NCBI GenBank assembly: GCA_945913025.1
Contig: CAMECJ010000003.1
Coordinates: 39,746 to 103,745, forward strand
Origin: an uncultured Elusimicrobia bacterium
GTDB lineage: Bacteria > Elusimicrobiota > Elusimicrobia > Elusimicrobiales > Elusimicrobiaceae
Direction of reading: 5' to 3'
Length of the DNA: 64,000 nt
Positions 52,239-61,440 of the stretch are shown here, one piece after another. Numbering within the stretch: the first letter of the stretch is position 1; each line of letters begins with the position of its first letter. The notes below the pieces were generated by a model. That model was given only the letters and a program-made list of their open reading frames with translations, was not told where the DNA came from and searched no databases. The translations under genes and the position numbers were made by a program.

Positions 52239-52325
52239 CGGAGAGGGAGAGATTCGAACTCTCGATACGGTTTCCCGTATGCAGTCTTTCCAGGACTGTG
52301 CCTTAAACCGCTCGGCCACCTCTCC
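52239..52325 (-). tRNA. tRNA-Ser (anticodon GGA)
   Basis: 87-nt class II tRNA on the minus strand: acceptor GGAGAGG/CCTCTCC, anticodon stem CAGTC/GACTG around CTGGAAA (anticodon GGA), a long variable arm (ATACGGGAAACCGTAT) and a T-arm with GTTCGAATC. The discriminator is G, as expected for serine. CCA is not encoded. Confidence 0.97.
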
Positions 52326-52358
52326 AAAATCGGTGTGCGGTATACTGATTACTTGTTT

Positions 52359-52364
52359 ATTATA
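52359..52364 (-). promoter_or_regulatory. -10 box for tRNA-Ser
   Basis: A perfect TATAAT on the minus strand, about 34 nt before the tRNA; the -35 (TTCCAA at 52382-52387, 17-nt spacer) is weak. Confidence 0.5.
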
Positions 52365-52414
52365 GCAAATTAGCGCAGGCGTTGGAAGCGCGTTTTCCGC
52401 AATCCCTATACAGC

Positions 52415-52681
52415 TTAACGCGTAAACCGCTTGATTTCCATTCCCAATAACCGCCCGATAAGCATCAGCGGCAGGAGAATACAAATGCTGAAAACGGCTA
52501 CGAAAAGCGTCATTATAAACCCAAACGAAAGCACCAAAATTCCGCCCAATACTCCCCCCGTATCCCCTTTGGGACGGGCGGAATCTTTCGGCGTTTGCCT
52601 TTCAAATACCGGCCGGCCGTTTTCGTCCAGCACTTCGGCTTCCACAATTTCCTGCGAAGCGGTAATGTCGTGTTTTTTCAT
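52415..52681 (-). CDS. Small membrane protein, 88 aa
   Basis: I do not recognise a family. A charged N-terminal part (about residues 1-40) reads EIVEAEVLDENGRPVFERQ, then one long hydrophobic stretch at about 43-78 that can form one or two transmembrane helices, and a short basic end. The ATG at 52681 has only a weak GGGA before it; a TAAACT box lies 6 nt upstream of the ATG, so a leaderless mRNA is possible. It precedes tRNA-Ser on the same strand. Confidence 0.65.
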   Translation of the reverse strand: MKKHDITASQEIVEAEVLDENGRPVFERQTPKDSARPKGDTGGVLGGILVLSFGFIMTLFVAVFSICILLPLMLIGRLLGMEIKRFTR

Positions 52682-52729
52682 ATTCCCAGTTTAGGCCAAG
52701 TTCCTTTCATGTACACACAAAAAAACGGA

Positions 52730-53278
52730 TTAGTTTTCCGCCGCCAGTTCCAGCACCGCGCGCGCCGTTTCGGCGGCGGACAAACCCGTTACGTCCAGCT
52801 CTTTGGCTTCCGGCAGTTTTGTAATGAGCGGGTGTTTTGCACAGAACGATTTAAATAATTTTTCATCGGTTAATTTCATTTTGGCTTTGCGGTCGGCAGA
52901 CGGCAGACGCTTCAAAATTTCTTCTTCCCCCAAAAGCAGTTTTACGGGCGCGTACCGGTATCCCGCCGCACGGCAAAACGAGCGCACGCGTTCCACAAAC
53001 GACAAGTCATTATCATCGTCCGTCAGGCAGTTTGTCATAATCAGCGGCTTTTCGGGCGAAACGGAAACCAAATAATCAAACAATAAATCATACGTTTTAT
53101 TCAAATACCCAAACACCTGGGGCGGAAGCGTTTTGGACAAATCCGTCACGCTGAAAAACACATTATTGATTAAATGGTTGTCAATTAACAGTCCGTCCGC
53201 CATCAGCGCCAATTCTTTGGCTACGGTAAACTTTCCCACAGCGGGGTAAGCAATTAAATGGATTAAAACTTTCTTCAT
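52730..53278 (-). CDS. P-loop nucleotide kinase-like protein
   Basis: 182 residues. The N-terminus L-I-H-L-I-A-Y-P-A-V-G-K-F-T-V-A-K-E is a P-loop variant (A in place of the first G of GxxxxGK[ST], F in the place of one residue), followed by an L-L-I-D-N-H strand. A C-terminal lid-like region has several basic residues. It resembles small kinases (shikimate/adenylylsulfate/chloramphenicol phosphotransferase-like), but no substrate can be named. No Shine-Dalgarno sequence is seen. It diverges from the EptA-like gene. Confidence 0.7.
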   Translation of the reverse strand: MKKVLIHLIAYPAVGKFTVAKELALMADGLLIDNHLINNVFFSVTDLSKTLPPQVFGYLNKTYDLLFDYLVSVSPEKPLIMTNCLTDDDNDLSFVERVRSFCRAAGYRYAPVKLLLGEEEILKRLPSADRKAKMKLTDEKLFKSFCAKHPLITKLPEAKELDVTGLSAAETARAVLELAAEN

Positions 53279-53329
53279 ACGTATATTTTCGCATAATTTG
53301 GCGCCTTTTGCTTGGACTTTACTTCACGC

Positions 53330-53358
53330 TTTACAGTCTCAAGCACAAAAAGTACAAT
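53330..53358 (+). promoter_or_regulatory. Promoter of the EptA-like gene, probably leaderless
   Basis: TTTACA (53330-53335), a 17-nt spacer and TACAAT (53353-53358), 8 nt before the ATG at 53367, with no Shine-Dalgarno sequence. Confidence 0.7.
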
Positions 53359-53366
53359 ATTAATAT

Positions 53367-55016
53367 ATGAGAAAACTATTCTCCCTTTTGGCAAAAAGGC
53401 CCGAAATTCCCGCCGTCCGCGTGGCGGCGTTACTCAGTGCTTGGTTTCTGCTGTTTTTAAACTGCAGTTTCTGGCGCTTTGTGTGGACGCGTACTGAAAT
53501 CTCCGGCTTTACGGATATACTGTTTATGCTTTCCATCCCGCTTGTGGTGTTTACGCTGATGTATCTGGCGTTCAGCCTGCTGCTTCTTCCGTATGTAGGC
53601 AAACCGCTGCTGATACTGCTGCTTATTGTTTCCGGCGCAACCAATTACTTGATGTTTCAGTTCGGCACATTTATTGATGCAGATATGATCCGCAACACGT
53701 TTGAAACACACCCGGGCGAAGTGAAAGATTTAATTACGCCGCTGTCCGTTTTGTGGTTATTTTTAGGCGGCATTTTACCCGCCGTATGGCTGGCGCGCGT
53801 CAAGCTCGTTTTTAAACCGTTTTGGAAAGAAATTTTAGCCCGTCTGGCGCGATGCGGCATACTTTTATCAGGCTTACTTGTCCTTACACCGTTTGTATAT
53901 AAGGAATACGCCTCGTTCGGACGCAATAACAATCAAGTCCGCCGGCTCGTCAATCCGCACAACTATCTGTACGCCACGGTCCGCTATTTTCAAATCGAGC
54001 ACCAAAAGAAACGTCCGTTTACGAAACTGGACGAAACAGCCAAACACGTGCCCTATCCGGACGAAGAAAAAACGGTATTTATCGTAGTGCTGGGAGAAAC
54101 ATCCCGCGCAATGAATTTTTCGTTAAACGGATATGAACGGGAAACCAATCCCGAGCTGAAAAAACACGATATCGTCAACTTTAGAAACGTCCAATCCGCC
54201 GGCACGGCGACGGCGGTATCCGTTCCGGCGATTTTTTCCTTTACCTCCCGCAAAGATTTCAACCCCACCGACGCAAAATATACCGAAAACCTGCTGGACC
54301 TCTTACAGCAAACCGGCTATGAAATTTTGTGGAAAGAAAACGACAACGGCTGCAAAGGCGTCTGCCAGCGCGTACCCAACGTGGAAATGGACTTGAAAGA
54401 CAAACGCTTCTGCGACGGTACCTACTGCAAAGACGAAATTCTGCTGGACGGATTGGAAGAATACCTTAGAAACATCAAAGGCCACGATTTCATTGTTCTG
54501 CATACCATCGGCAGCCACGGCCCGACGTACTACCGCCGCTATCCGCCGGAATTTAAGAAATTCACCCCTACCTGCGACACGGAAGAAATCCAAACCTGTA
54601 CGCAGGAACAAATTCAAAACACATACGACAACACCATTCTGTACGCGGATTACATCGCCGCGCGCGTCATTGAAATCCTTAAAAAATTTCCCGAATACGC
54701 AAGCGGTATGATGTACGTGTCCGACCACGGGGAGTCCTTGGGCAAAAACGGCGTTTACCTGCACGGGTTGCCGTACTCCATTGCGCCCAAAGAACAGACC
54801 TCCGTCCCAATGGTCATCTGGATGAGCGATGTAATGAAAAAATCCGACCACTTGGATTATGAATGTTTAAAGAAAAAAGCGGCGGAAGGAGAATTTTCGC
54901 ACGACAACATCTCCCATTCGCTTCTTTCATTAATGGAAGTAGACAGCACGGCATACGACAAGAGTTTAGATTTTTTTGAAGAATGCCGAACGTATCCGCT
55001 ACCGCGCAAAAACTAA
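53367..55016 (+). CDS. Phosphoethanolamine transferase (EptA-like, sulfatase superfamily)
   Basis: 549 residues. Five transmembrane segments lie in the first ~190 residues, then a periplasmic alkaline-phosphatase-type domain. Active-site features: Glu244 in VLGETSRAMNFSLNGY, the nucleophile region GTATAVSVP with Thr280, IGSHGPTYYRRYP, and Asp453-His454 in S-D-H-G-E-S-L-G. Six cysteines in the domain suggest the usual three disulfides. Members transfer phosphoethanolamine to lipid A or core sugars and can lower polymyxin binding. It is a lone gene with its own terminator and appears native here, not an acquired mcr gene. Confidence 0.93.
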   Translation: MRKLFSLLAKRPEIPAVRVAALLSAWFLLFLNCSFWRFVWTRTEISGFTDILFMLSIPLVVFTLMYLAFSLLLLPYVGKPLLILLLIVSGATNYLMFQFGTFIDADMIRNTFETHPGEVKDLITPLSVLWLFLGGILPAVWLARVKLVFKPFWKEILARLARCGILLSGLLVLTPFVYKEYASFGRNNNQVRRLVNPHNYLYATVRYFQIEHQKKRPFTKLDETAKHVPYPDEEKTVFIVVLGETSRAMNFSLNGYERETNPELKKHDIVNFRNVQSAGTATAVSVPAIFSFTSRKDFNPTDAKYTENLLDLLQQTGYEILWKENDNGCKGVCQRVPNVEMDLKDKRFCDGTYCKDEILLDGLEEYLRNIKGHDFIVLHTIGSHGPTYYRRYPPEFKKFTPTCDTEEIQTCTQEQIQNTYDNTILYADYIAARVIEILKKFPEYASGMMYVSDHGESLGKNGVYLHGLPYSIAPKEQTSVPMVIWMSDVMKKSDHLDYECLKKKAAEGEFSHDNISHSLLSLMEVDSTAYDKSLDFFEECRTYPLPRKN

Positions 55017-55022
55017 CCTTTA

Positions 55023-55053
55023 GCCCCGGCCTAACAAGCCGGGGCGTTGTTTT
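55023..55053 (+). terminator. Terminator after the EptA-like gene
   Basis: An 8-bp perfect GC stem (55023-55030 with 55038-55045) and loop CTAACAA, followed by GTTGTTTT. Confidence 0.88.
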
Positions 55054-55079
55054 GCCCTTCATAATTGATAAAATATAAA
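55052..55079 (+). promoter_or_regulatory. valS promoter
   Basis: TTGCCC (55052-55057), a 16-nt spacer and TATAAA (55074-55079). The leader of about 45 nt holds a small CGTGA/TCACG hairpin but no T-box. Confidence 0.5.
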
Positions 55080-55131
55080 TAGGTTACGCGTGAAGTCACA
55101 TCACGTAATTTAAAAAACCGAGGAATAAAAA

Positions 55132-57843
55132 ATGTTACCCAAAGCGTATGAACCGCAAGAAGTAGAAAAAAAGCTGGCCGAAAAATGGCAAAACGCCAAA
55201 CTTTTCGCCGCCAAAGCCGATAAAACCAAAAAACCTTTTGTTATCGTTATCCCGCCGCCCAACATCACGGGCGCATTACACATGGGCCATGCTCTCAACG
55301 ACACTTTACAGGACGTTCTCATCCGCTCCCACCGTATGTTTGGCGAAGAAGCCTTCTGGGTGCCCGGAACGGACCACGGCGGCATCGCCACGCAGAACGT
55401 AATTGAGAAAAAACTCGCCAAAGAAGAACATAAATCCCGCCACGATTTGGGCCGCGAACAATTTGTGGAAACCGTCTGGGAATGGTATAACGAATGCGGC
55501 AACGCCATTTTTAACCAGTTCCGCAAAATGGGCTGGAGTTTGGACTTGGCCGACATCCGCTTTACAATGGATGAAAAACGCGCCAAAGCCGTTTACGAAT
55601 GTTTCCGCCAATGGTGGGAGAAAAAATATATTTACCGCGGAAAACGCTTAATCAACTGGTGCGTACGCTGCTCCACCGCGTTGTCTGACATTGAAGTGGA
55701 ACACGAACAACACGCGGGAAAACTGTGGCACCTGCGCTATAAAGGAGAGGACGGCTCCGACGGAATCGTCATCGCCACCACGCGCCCCGAAACCATTTAC
55801 GCCGACGCGGCCATCGCCGTCAACCCCAAAGACGAACGCTATAAAAATATGGTGGGCAAAAAGGTAATCATCCCGTTGGCGAACCGCGCGATTCCGATTA
55901 TTGCCGACGAAGCGGTGGAACTGGAATTTGGTACCGGCGCCTTAAAAATCACGCCCGCGCACGACGCGACCGACTACGAAGTCGGCCAGCGCCACAACCT
56001 GCCCGCCGTCAGCGTGATTAACGACAAGGGCAAGATGATCAACTGCCCCGAAAAATATCTGGGTATGGACCGCGATTTGTGCCGCAAAGAAACCGTCAAA
56101 GATTTGGACGCGGCGGGACTGCTTGTGAAAGAAGAAAAATATAACAACGCCGTTTCTACCTGCTACCGCTGCCACAACGTTATTGAGCCGTTTATGAGTG
56201 AACAGTGGTTCGTTAAAATGGACGAACTGGCCAAACCGGCTATTGCGGCCGCCGAATCGGGCGAACTGCAATTTCACCCCGAATCGTGGAAAACGCCGTT
56301 TGTAAACTGGCTGAAGAACTTGCAAGATTGGTGTATTTCGCGCCAGATTTGGTGGGGCCACCGTATTCCCGTATGGTACTGCCGCCATTGCAGCGAAAAA
56401 GGCTTAACCTTCGCCACCGACAAACAGGGCAACAAACAACTGACGAAAGTGTCGTTTGAGGACGGCGCAAAACCGATTGTTTCTTTCAATAAACCCGAAA
56501 AATGCCCCGTCTGCGGCGGGCACGACCTCGTACAGGACCCCGACGTACTGGACACGTGGTTTTCGTCCTCCCTGTGGCCTTTGTCCGTTTTCGGCTGGCC
56601 GGAACAAACCGAAGATTTAAAGTATTTCTACCCTACCTCCACCCTCGTTACCGGATACGAAATTTTATATCTGTGGGTCGCGCGTATGGTAATGAGCGGC
56701 CTCGCGTTTACGGGTAAACTGCCGTTTAAGGACGTATTTTTAAACGGTATCGTGCGCGACAAAACAGGTGCGAAAATGTCCAAATCCAAAGGCAACGTCA
56801 TTGACCCCTTGGATATGACTGCCAAATACGGCACTGACGCGGTGCGTTTCTCGCTGCTGATGCAGGCTGTCCCGGGCAAAGACATTCCCTATGCCGAAGA
56901 AAGCATCACGGGCGCGCGCAATTTCTGCAACAAAATTTACAACGCTTCGCGCTTTATTTTGATGAATATGGAAGGAATTAACGGCCCGCTCGCGATGCCG
57001 GAAAACTTAACCGAACTTGCCGACAAATGGATTGTGGACCGCTACACGAACGCCGTCAAAACGGCGCGCGAAGGCGTGGAAAAATACAATCTCGCCCAAA
57101 CCGCTAATGCGTTGTACCACTTTCTGTGGGGCGATTTCTGCGACTGGTATGTGGAGCTGGCCAAACAACGCTTCCAAACGGACGAAAAAGAAACAGTAAT
57201 GGCCCTGTGCGTCAACATTTTATACGGCACGCTCAAGGCCCTGCACCCGCTGATTCCGTTCGTAACGGAAGAAATCGCCGCCTCTCTGCGCCCGTACGTA
57301 GGAGTCAAAGAGGAGTTTTTGCTTGAACAGCCTTATCCGCAGTTCAACCCGTCGTGGTGCGATAAAGAATCCGTACGCAAAATGGAAATTATCCAAGGCG
57401 TAACGAAAGAAATCCGCACGATCCGATCCCAGTTCAACGTGCCGCCCGGACTGAAAATTTCCGCCGTGCTGACCGCCAAAAACGAAGAAGAACTGGCCGA
57501 CCTCAAAGAATTTGCGGGGTACATTAAATTAATGGCCAAGATTGAAAACTTAACCATTACCGCAAATGCCGACAAGCCCAAACAAACGGCCACCGCCGTG
57601 TTTGAAAATATCACGGTTTACGTACCGCTGACGGGTCTTATCGACTTTGAAAAAGAACGCAAACGCTTGGAAAAAGATCTGGCTGTTGCCAAGGCCAACA
57701 TTGCCTCGCGCGAAGCGCGCCTGTCACAGGAGAGTTTTATCAAAAACGCGCCTGCCCAGCAAGTTCAAAAAACGAAAGACGAACTGGCCGCCGCCAAACT
57801 GGCGCTCGCGCAGGTGACGGCTTCGTTGGAGGATTTAAACTAA
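55132..57843 (+). CDS. valS: Valyl-tRNA synthetase
   Basis: 903 residues, standard for ValRS. HMGH-type motif at 50-53 in GALHMGHAL and KMSKS at 548-552. The connective editing domain lies at about 200-350 (contains TTRPETIYAD), the anticodon-binding domain at about 630-780 and the C-terminal coiled-coil arm at about 835-903. It charges tRNA-Val and edits misactivated threonine. Shine-Dalgarno GAGGAA. Its stop overlaps the ATG of the first PepT-like gene (TAATG). Confidence 0.98.
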   Translation: MLPKAYEPQEVEKKLAEKWQNAKLFAAKADKTKKPFVIVIPPPNITGALHMGHALNDTLQDVLIRSHRMFGEEAFWVPGTDHGGIATQNVIEKKLAKEEHKSRHDLGREQFVETVWEWYNECGNAIFNQFRKMGWSLDLADIRFTMDEKRAKAVYECFRQWWEKKYIYRGKRLINWCVRCSTALSDIEVEHEQHAGKLWHLRYKGEDGSDGIVIATTRPETIYADAAIAVNPKDERYKNMVGKKVIIPLANRAIPIIADEAVELEFGTGALKITPAHDATDYEVGQRHNLPAVSVINDKGKMINCPEKYLGMDRDLCRKETVKDLDAAGLLVKEEKYNNAVSTCYRCHNVIEPFMSEQWFVKMDELAKPAIAAAESGELQFHPESWKTPFVNWLKNLQDWCISRQIWWGHRIPVWYCRHCSEKGLTFATDKQGNKQLTKVSFEDGAKPIVSFNKPEKCPVCGGHDLVQDPDVLDTWFSSSLWPLSVFGWPEQTEDLKYFYPTSTLVTGYEILYLWVARMVMSGLAFTGKLPFKDVFLNGIVRDKTGAKMSKSKGNVIDPLDMTAKYGTDAVRFSLLMQAVPGKDIPYAEESITGARNFCNKIYNASRFILMNMEGINGPLAMPENLTELADKWIVDRYTNAVKTAREGVEKYNLAQTANALYHFLWGDFCDWYVELAKQRFQTDEKETVMALCVNILYGTLKALHPLIPFVTEEIAASLRPYVGVKEEFLLEQPYPQFNPSWCDKESVRKMEIIQGVTKEIRTIRSQFNVPPGLKISAVLTAKNEEELADLKEFAGYIKLMAKIENLTITANADKPKQTATAVFENITVYVPLTGLIDFEKERKRLEKDLAVAKANIASREARLSQESFIKNAPAQQVQKTKDELAAAKLALAQVTASLEDLN

Positions 57844-59204
57844 TGAATAAACTCGCCAAAGCCGCCCTACTGGCAGCCTGCGCTTTATGCCCGCTGGCCG
57901 CCTACGCGCAGGATACAGATTGGAAATCCGTTACCCGTTACGACAAAGCCGCCGCCAAAAAACAGCTGATAGACCGCTTTGTCAAATACGTAACGTTTGA
58001 CACGCAATCCAGCGACAAAACCTCCGCCGTACCCAGTACGGCGGGGCAGAAAAAGTTTGCCAAAGAACTCGCCAAAGAACTGAAAAAATACGGGGCAAAA
58101 AACGTAAAAACGGACCAATACGGTATTGTGACGGCGGAAATTCCGTCCAACTCGGCCAAAAACCCGCCCGCAGTCGCTTTTTTGGCGCATTTGGATACGG
58201 CGCTTGAAGCTTCCGGCAAAAACGTCAAACCGCAAGTGCATACGAATTACCAAGGCGGAGACATTGTCATTAACGCCGAAAAGAATATGGTCATTAGTCC
58301 CTTCAACTCCCCCCAGCTCGCCCGCGCGAAAGGGCACGATATCATTACTGCGTCCGGAGATACGCTCTTGGGAGCGGACGACAAAACGGGCGTGGCCGTT
58401 ATTATGACACTGGTGCAATACCTCTACGATCATCCGGAAATGGAACACGGTACTATCAAAATTGCCTTCACGCCGGACGAAGAAACCGGTATGGGCGTGG
58501 AAAAATTTAATGTCCCCGCATTTGGCGCCAACTACGCGTACACGATAGACGGATCGGACTTAGGGCAGCTGACGGACGAAACCTTCAACGCCAAAGCCTT
58601 TACCGCCGTCTTTAACGGAAACCGCGCCGTCCACCCGGGCAGCGCGTTAAACTCCCCGTTTGCCGATAACGTACTAATGGCGTCGGACTTCCACACGTTA
58701 CTCCCCCGCCACCGCAGACCGGAAACCACTTCCGGCCGCCGCGGATTTATTCTGGTAGACAGCGTGGAAACCCAAGGCGACCGCACGGAAGTAAAAGGCA
58801 TTATCCGCGCGTTTTCAGACGAAGAAATCCAAGAACTCGTCAACGAAATTACCCGCGCGTTCAATACCGTAAAGGGTATTCATAATAAAGGAAAAGATTT
58901 TTCCCTTACGTTTACGGACCAGTATAAGAATATGAAATCCGTACTGCCGGAACAAATGGTTACACTGGCGGAAGTGTCCATGCGGCAAGAAGATATTCCT
59001 CCGGTGCGTACGGCGGCGCGCGGCGGGACGGACGGTTCGCAGCTGTCTTTTATGGGGCTGCCTACCCCAGACTTGTTTGCCGGGATGTATAACATTCACA
59101 GCCCGCTGGAATATGCGGACGCAGATGTAATGGAAGCTTCCCTGCGAACGGTCCTGCGGCTTGTTTCCCTGTGGAACACACAAACCGAAACTCCGCAAGA
59201 CTAA
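57843..59204 (+). CDS. pepT: Secreted peptidase T-like aminotripeptidase (M20B)
   Basis: 453 residues. A signal peptide (about 1-22, ending AYAQ) precedes the PepT body, so this enzyme should be periplasmic, unlike the cytoplasmic E. coli form. Metal ligands and catalytic residues: A-H-L-D-T-A, G-A-D-D-K-T-G, P-D-E-E-T-G, T-I-D-G-S and the C-terminal N-I-H-S-P-L-E. The G-G-T-D-G substrate block is intact. It removes the N-terminal residue from tripeptides. It is coupled to valS and separated from a second PepT-like gene by a terminator. Confidence 0.93.
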   Translation: MNKLAKAALLAACALCPLAAYAQDTDWKSVTRYDKAAAKKQLIDRFVKYVTFDTQSSDKTSAVPSTAGQKKFAKELAKELKKYGAKNVKTDQYGIVTAEIPSNSAKNPPAVAFLAHLDTALEASGKNVKPQVHTNYQGGDIVINAEKNMVISPFNSPQLARAKGHDIITASGDTLLGADDKTGVAVIMTLVQYLYDHPEMEHGTIKIAFTPDEETGMGVEKFNVPAFGANYAYTIDGSDLGQLTDETFNAKAFTAVFNGNRAVHPGSALNSPFADNVLMASDFHTLLPRHRRPETTSGRRGFILVDSVETQGDRTEVKGIIRAFSDEEIQELVNEITRAFNTVKGIHNKGKDFSLTFTDQYKNMKSVLPEQMVTLAEVSMRQEDIPPVRTAARGGTDGSQLSFMGLPTPDLFAGMYNIHSPLEYADADVMEASLRTVLRLVSLWNTQTETPQD

Positions 59205-59213
59205 CCCGGTTTA

Positions 59214-59240
59214 AAACCCGCTCCTTAGAGCGGGTTTTTT
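59214..59240 (+). terminator. Terminator of the valS-pepT operon
   Basis: A 10-bp perfect stem (59214-59223 with 59228-59237) with loop CTTA and a six-T run. Confidence 0.94.
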
Positions 59241-59290
59241 AATATGCTCCTATAAAACTGGTCCCAAAATGGATATAGGTCTTTTGACCC

Positions 59291-59320
59291 TTGCACAAAT
59301 AGCACAGAGATTATTAGAAT
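59291..59320 (+). promoter_or_regulatory. Promoter of the second PepT-like gene
   Basis: TTGCAC (59291-59296), an 18-nt spacer and TAGAAT (59315-59320). Confidence 0.55.
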
Positions 59321-59351
59321 AACAGAAATATATACTCTTTTGGAGGAAAAG

Positions 59352-60749
59352 ATGAAAGGAACTTACTTTATTACCTTGCTGGCTGTTGCGGTCTTAGGAC
59401 TTGGCCACCTGAATGCTTACGCCGACACGGATAATCTTTTTAGTCAGGTTACACGCCAAGCCGCCCGCGCAGCCCTCAAAGAACAAAACAACTACCGTCA
59501 AATTCTTTTAAACCGCTTCTTAAGATATACCACGTACGACAGTCAAAGCAGCGAAAAAGAACAAATCACGGCTGTTCAAATCGAAACCGCTAAAAAGCTT
59601 TTCGACGAAATCCAATCGTTCGGTTTGAATGTTACGCTAACACCGCACTATTATATTTATGTGGAAATTCCGTCTAATGTAAAGGAAGATGTACCCACGC
59701 TGGGTTTTAGCAGCCACTATGATGTTACGCCCGATAATCCGGCCTCCGGCATTAAAGCGCGCAAAATCGAAAACTACGACGGAAAACCGATTGTTCTGGA
59801 AAACGGGCAAGTCATTGACCCCGCCAAAGAAAACGGGGCGTATCTCTCCACCCAAATTGGCAAAACCATCGTTACGTCAGACGGCACTACCATTCTGTCC
59901 GCCGATGACAAAGCCGGCGTATCTATTATGATGACGATGCTGCAGACGCTGGCCCAAAACCCGAACCGCAAACACGGGAAAATTCAAGTTGTTTTTGCGC
60001 CGAACGAAGATGTAGGCCGCGCCGCCGAATTTATTGAAGAAACCCCCTACAACCCCGACATCGCCTTTGACTTTGACGGCGGAGTAGACGGAGAAGTAGT
60101 CATCGGCAACTTTAACGCCGAACAAGTAATTATTACGGTGCAAGGCCACCCCGGCCACCAATCCCACGCTGCCGAAAACGGCTATCTCAACGCATGGTTC
60201 CCCGCCTGTGTATTGGGAGCCCGTCTCTGCCCCGAGGAAACGGAAGGCGTGGTGTTGCCGCTTCCCAACCACAGCACCGGTAAACAAGGTTACGCAGAAC
60301 TCCACCATATTGATTATCCCGACAATACGCCCAGCGTGGCGAAATTGGACTTCCGTTTGCGCGGGTTTGTTCAGGCCGATTTGGACGCGTGGAAAGACCA
60401 AATGTACGCCGCCATTCCCGAAATTGAAAATAACTACGGCGTAACGATTTCCGTAGAAGTCCGCCGCAACTACGGCAACGTGGGCGAAGCCATTCACCCC
60501 GAAGCAATGAAAATTACCCGCCGTGCATTTGCCAAAGCGGACGTTACTCCGAATTTTAAAGAAGAACGCGCCGGTACTACTGCGTCGATGTTCCTGATTA
60601 AAATGGGCAAAGGTGCATTCACCATCTTTACCGGCCAAAACAATCCGCACGCGTTTACCGAATGGCTCAGCGAAGAGGATATGTACAAATCGTATCTTAT
60701 ATCGCTTAACTTGATTGACGAAGTAGCCGCGCTAAAACAAAACCGCTAG
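59352..60749 (+). CDS. Secreted PepT-like M20 peptidase, diverged paralogue
   Basis: 465 residues from the ATG at 59352, which follows GGAGG; the in-frame TTG at 59340 is before that site. Signal peptide ends near AYAD. The PepT plan is kept (S-S-H-Y-D-V-T, S-A-D-D-K-A-G, F-D-F-D-G-G, and a final N-N-P-H-A-F-T-E), but two features differ from the upstream copy: P-N-E-D-V-G with Glu219-Asp220 replaces P-D-E-E, and A-G-T-T-A-S replaces G-G-T-D-G. The substrate may therefore be different. It has its own promoter and is followed 4 nt later by rdgB. Confidence 0.88.
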   Translation: MKGTYFITLLAVAVLGLGHLNAYADTDNLFSQVTRQAARAALKEQNNYRQILLNRFLRYTTYDSQSSEKEQITAVQIETAKKLFDEIQSFGLNVTLTPHYYIYVEIPSNVKEDVPTLGFSSHYDVTPDNPASGIKARKIENYDGKPIVLENGQVIDPAKENGAYLSTQIGKTIVTSDGTTILSADDKAGVSIMMTMLQTLAQNPNRKHGKIQVVFAPNEDVGRAAEFIEETPYNPDIAFDFDGGVDGEVVIGNFNAEQVIITVQGHPGHQSHAAENGYLNAWFPACVLGARLCPEETEGVVLPLPNHSTGKQGYAELHHIDYPDNTPSVAKLDFRLRGFVQADLDAWKDQMYAAIPEIENNYGVTISVEVRRNYGNVGEAIHPEAMKITRRAFAKADVTPNFKEERAGTTASMFLIKMGKGAFTIFTGQNNPHAFTEWLSEEDMYKSYLISLNLIDEVAALKQNR

Positions 60750-60753
60750 AACA

Positions 60754-61368
60754 ATGAAAATTGTAATTGCTACGGGCAATCCGCACAAGTTCAGCGAATT
60801 GGTACACATTCTGCCTGCCAAATTAAAAAACGGCACGACAGTAGAATATTTGAATTTGGCCGATTTTGACAACCTCGAGCTGCCTCCCGAAACGGGAAGC
60901 ACGCTCGAGGCTAATGCAGAACAAAAAGCCGTATTCGCCGCCCGTGCGACGGGCCTGCCTGCCCTGTCCGACGATACCGGCTTGGAAGTGGACGCGTTAA
61001 ACGGAAACCCCGGGGTATACACGGCCCGATATGCGGGCGAACACGCCGGCGCCGAAGACAACAACCGCAAGCTGCTGGCGGAGTTGGACGGGAAGTTGCT
61101 GCCCGAACGTACGGCCCGTTTTCGCACTGTTGCTTGTTTGGCTGCTCCGCAGGGAAACATACAAACCTTCGAAGGAAAACTGGAAGGATTTATCGGTTTT
61201 GGATACCGCGGGACTAACGGTTTTGGGTACGACCCGTTGTTTCTGGTGGGAAATACCCAAAAAACGCTGGCGGAACTGACGGAAACGGAAAAGAACAAAA
61301 TCAGCCACCGCGCAAAAGCGTTTAACCAAATGGCCGAATATTTAATGCTTCTACCAGAAAAACAGTAA
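60754..61368 (+). CDS. rdgB: Non-canonical purine NTP pyrophosphatase (RdgB/Ham1)
   Basis: 204 residues, the usual length. Opening VIATGNPHKFSEL, then L-S-D-D-T-G-L-E-V-D-A-L, A-R-Y-A-G and the G-F-G-Y-D-P-L-F block. It hydrolyses dITP, ITP and XTP to keep them out of DNA and RNA. It starts 4 nt after the second PepT-like gene with only a weak ribosome-binding site, so it probably depends on coupling. Confidence 0.97.
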   Translation: MKIVIATGNPHKFSELVHILPAKLKNGTTVEYLNLADFDNLELPPETGSTLEANAEQKAVFAARATGLPALSDDTGLEVDALNGNPGVYTARYAGEHAGAEDNNRKLLAELDGKLLPERTARFRTVACLAAPQGNIQTFEGKLEGFIGFGYRGTNGFGYDPLFLVGNTQKTLAELTETEKNKISHRAKAFNQMAEYLMLLPEKQ

Positions 61369-61376
61369 AACACAAA

Positions 61377-61411
61377 AAAGCTCAAAGAGAAAATCCTGAG
61401 CTTTTATTTTT
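61377..61411. terminator. Terminator between rdgB and a convergent pilin gene
   Basis: An 8-bp stem (61377-61384 with 61397-61404) with A-run on the left and TTTTATTTTT on the right. Confidence 0.85.
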
Positions 61412-61440
61412 AGGCTGCAAATTATTTTTACCACTTAATT

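Noticed and set aside
53367..55016. EptA-like gene considered as an acquired mcr-type resistance gene
   Set aside because: No mobile element, composition like its neighbours and a native-looking promoter and terminator; family membership does not show acquired resistance.
55080..55131. T-box leader for valS
   Set aside because: The leader is about 45 nt with one small hairpin and no specifier or antiterminator elements.
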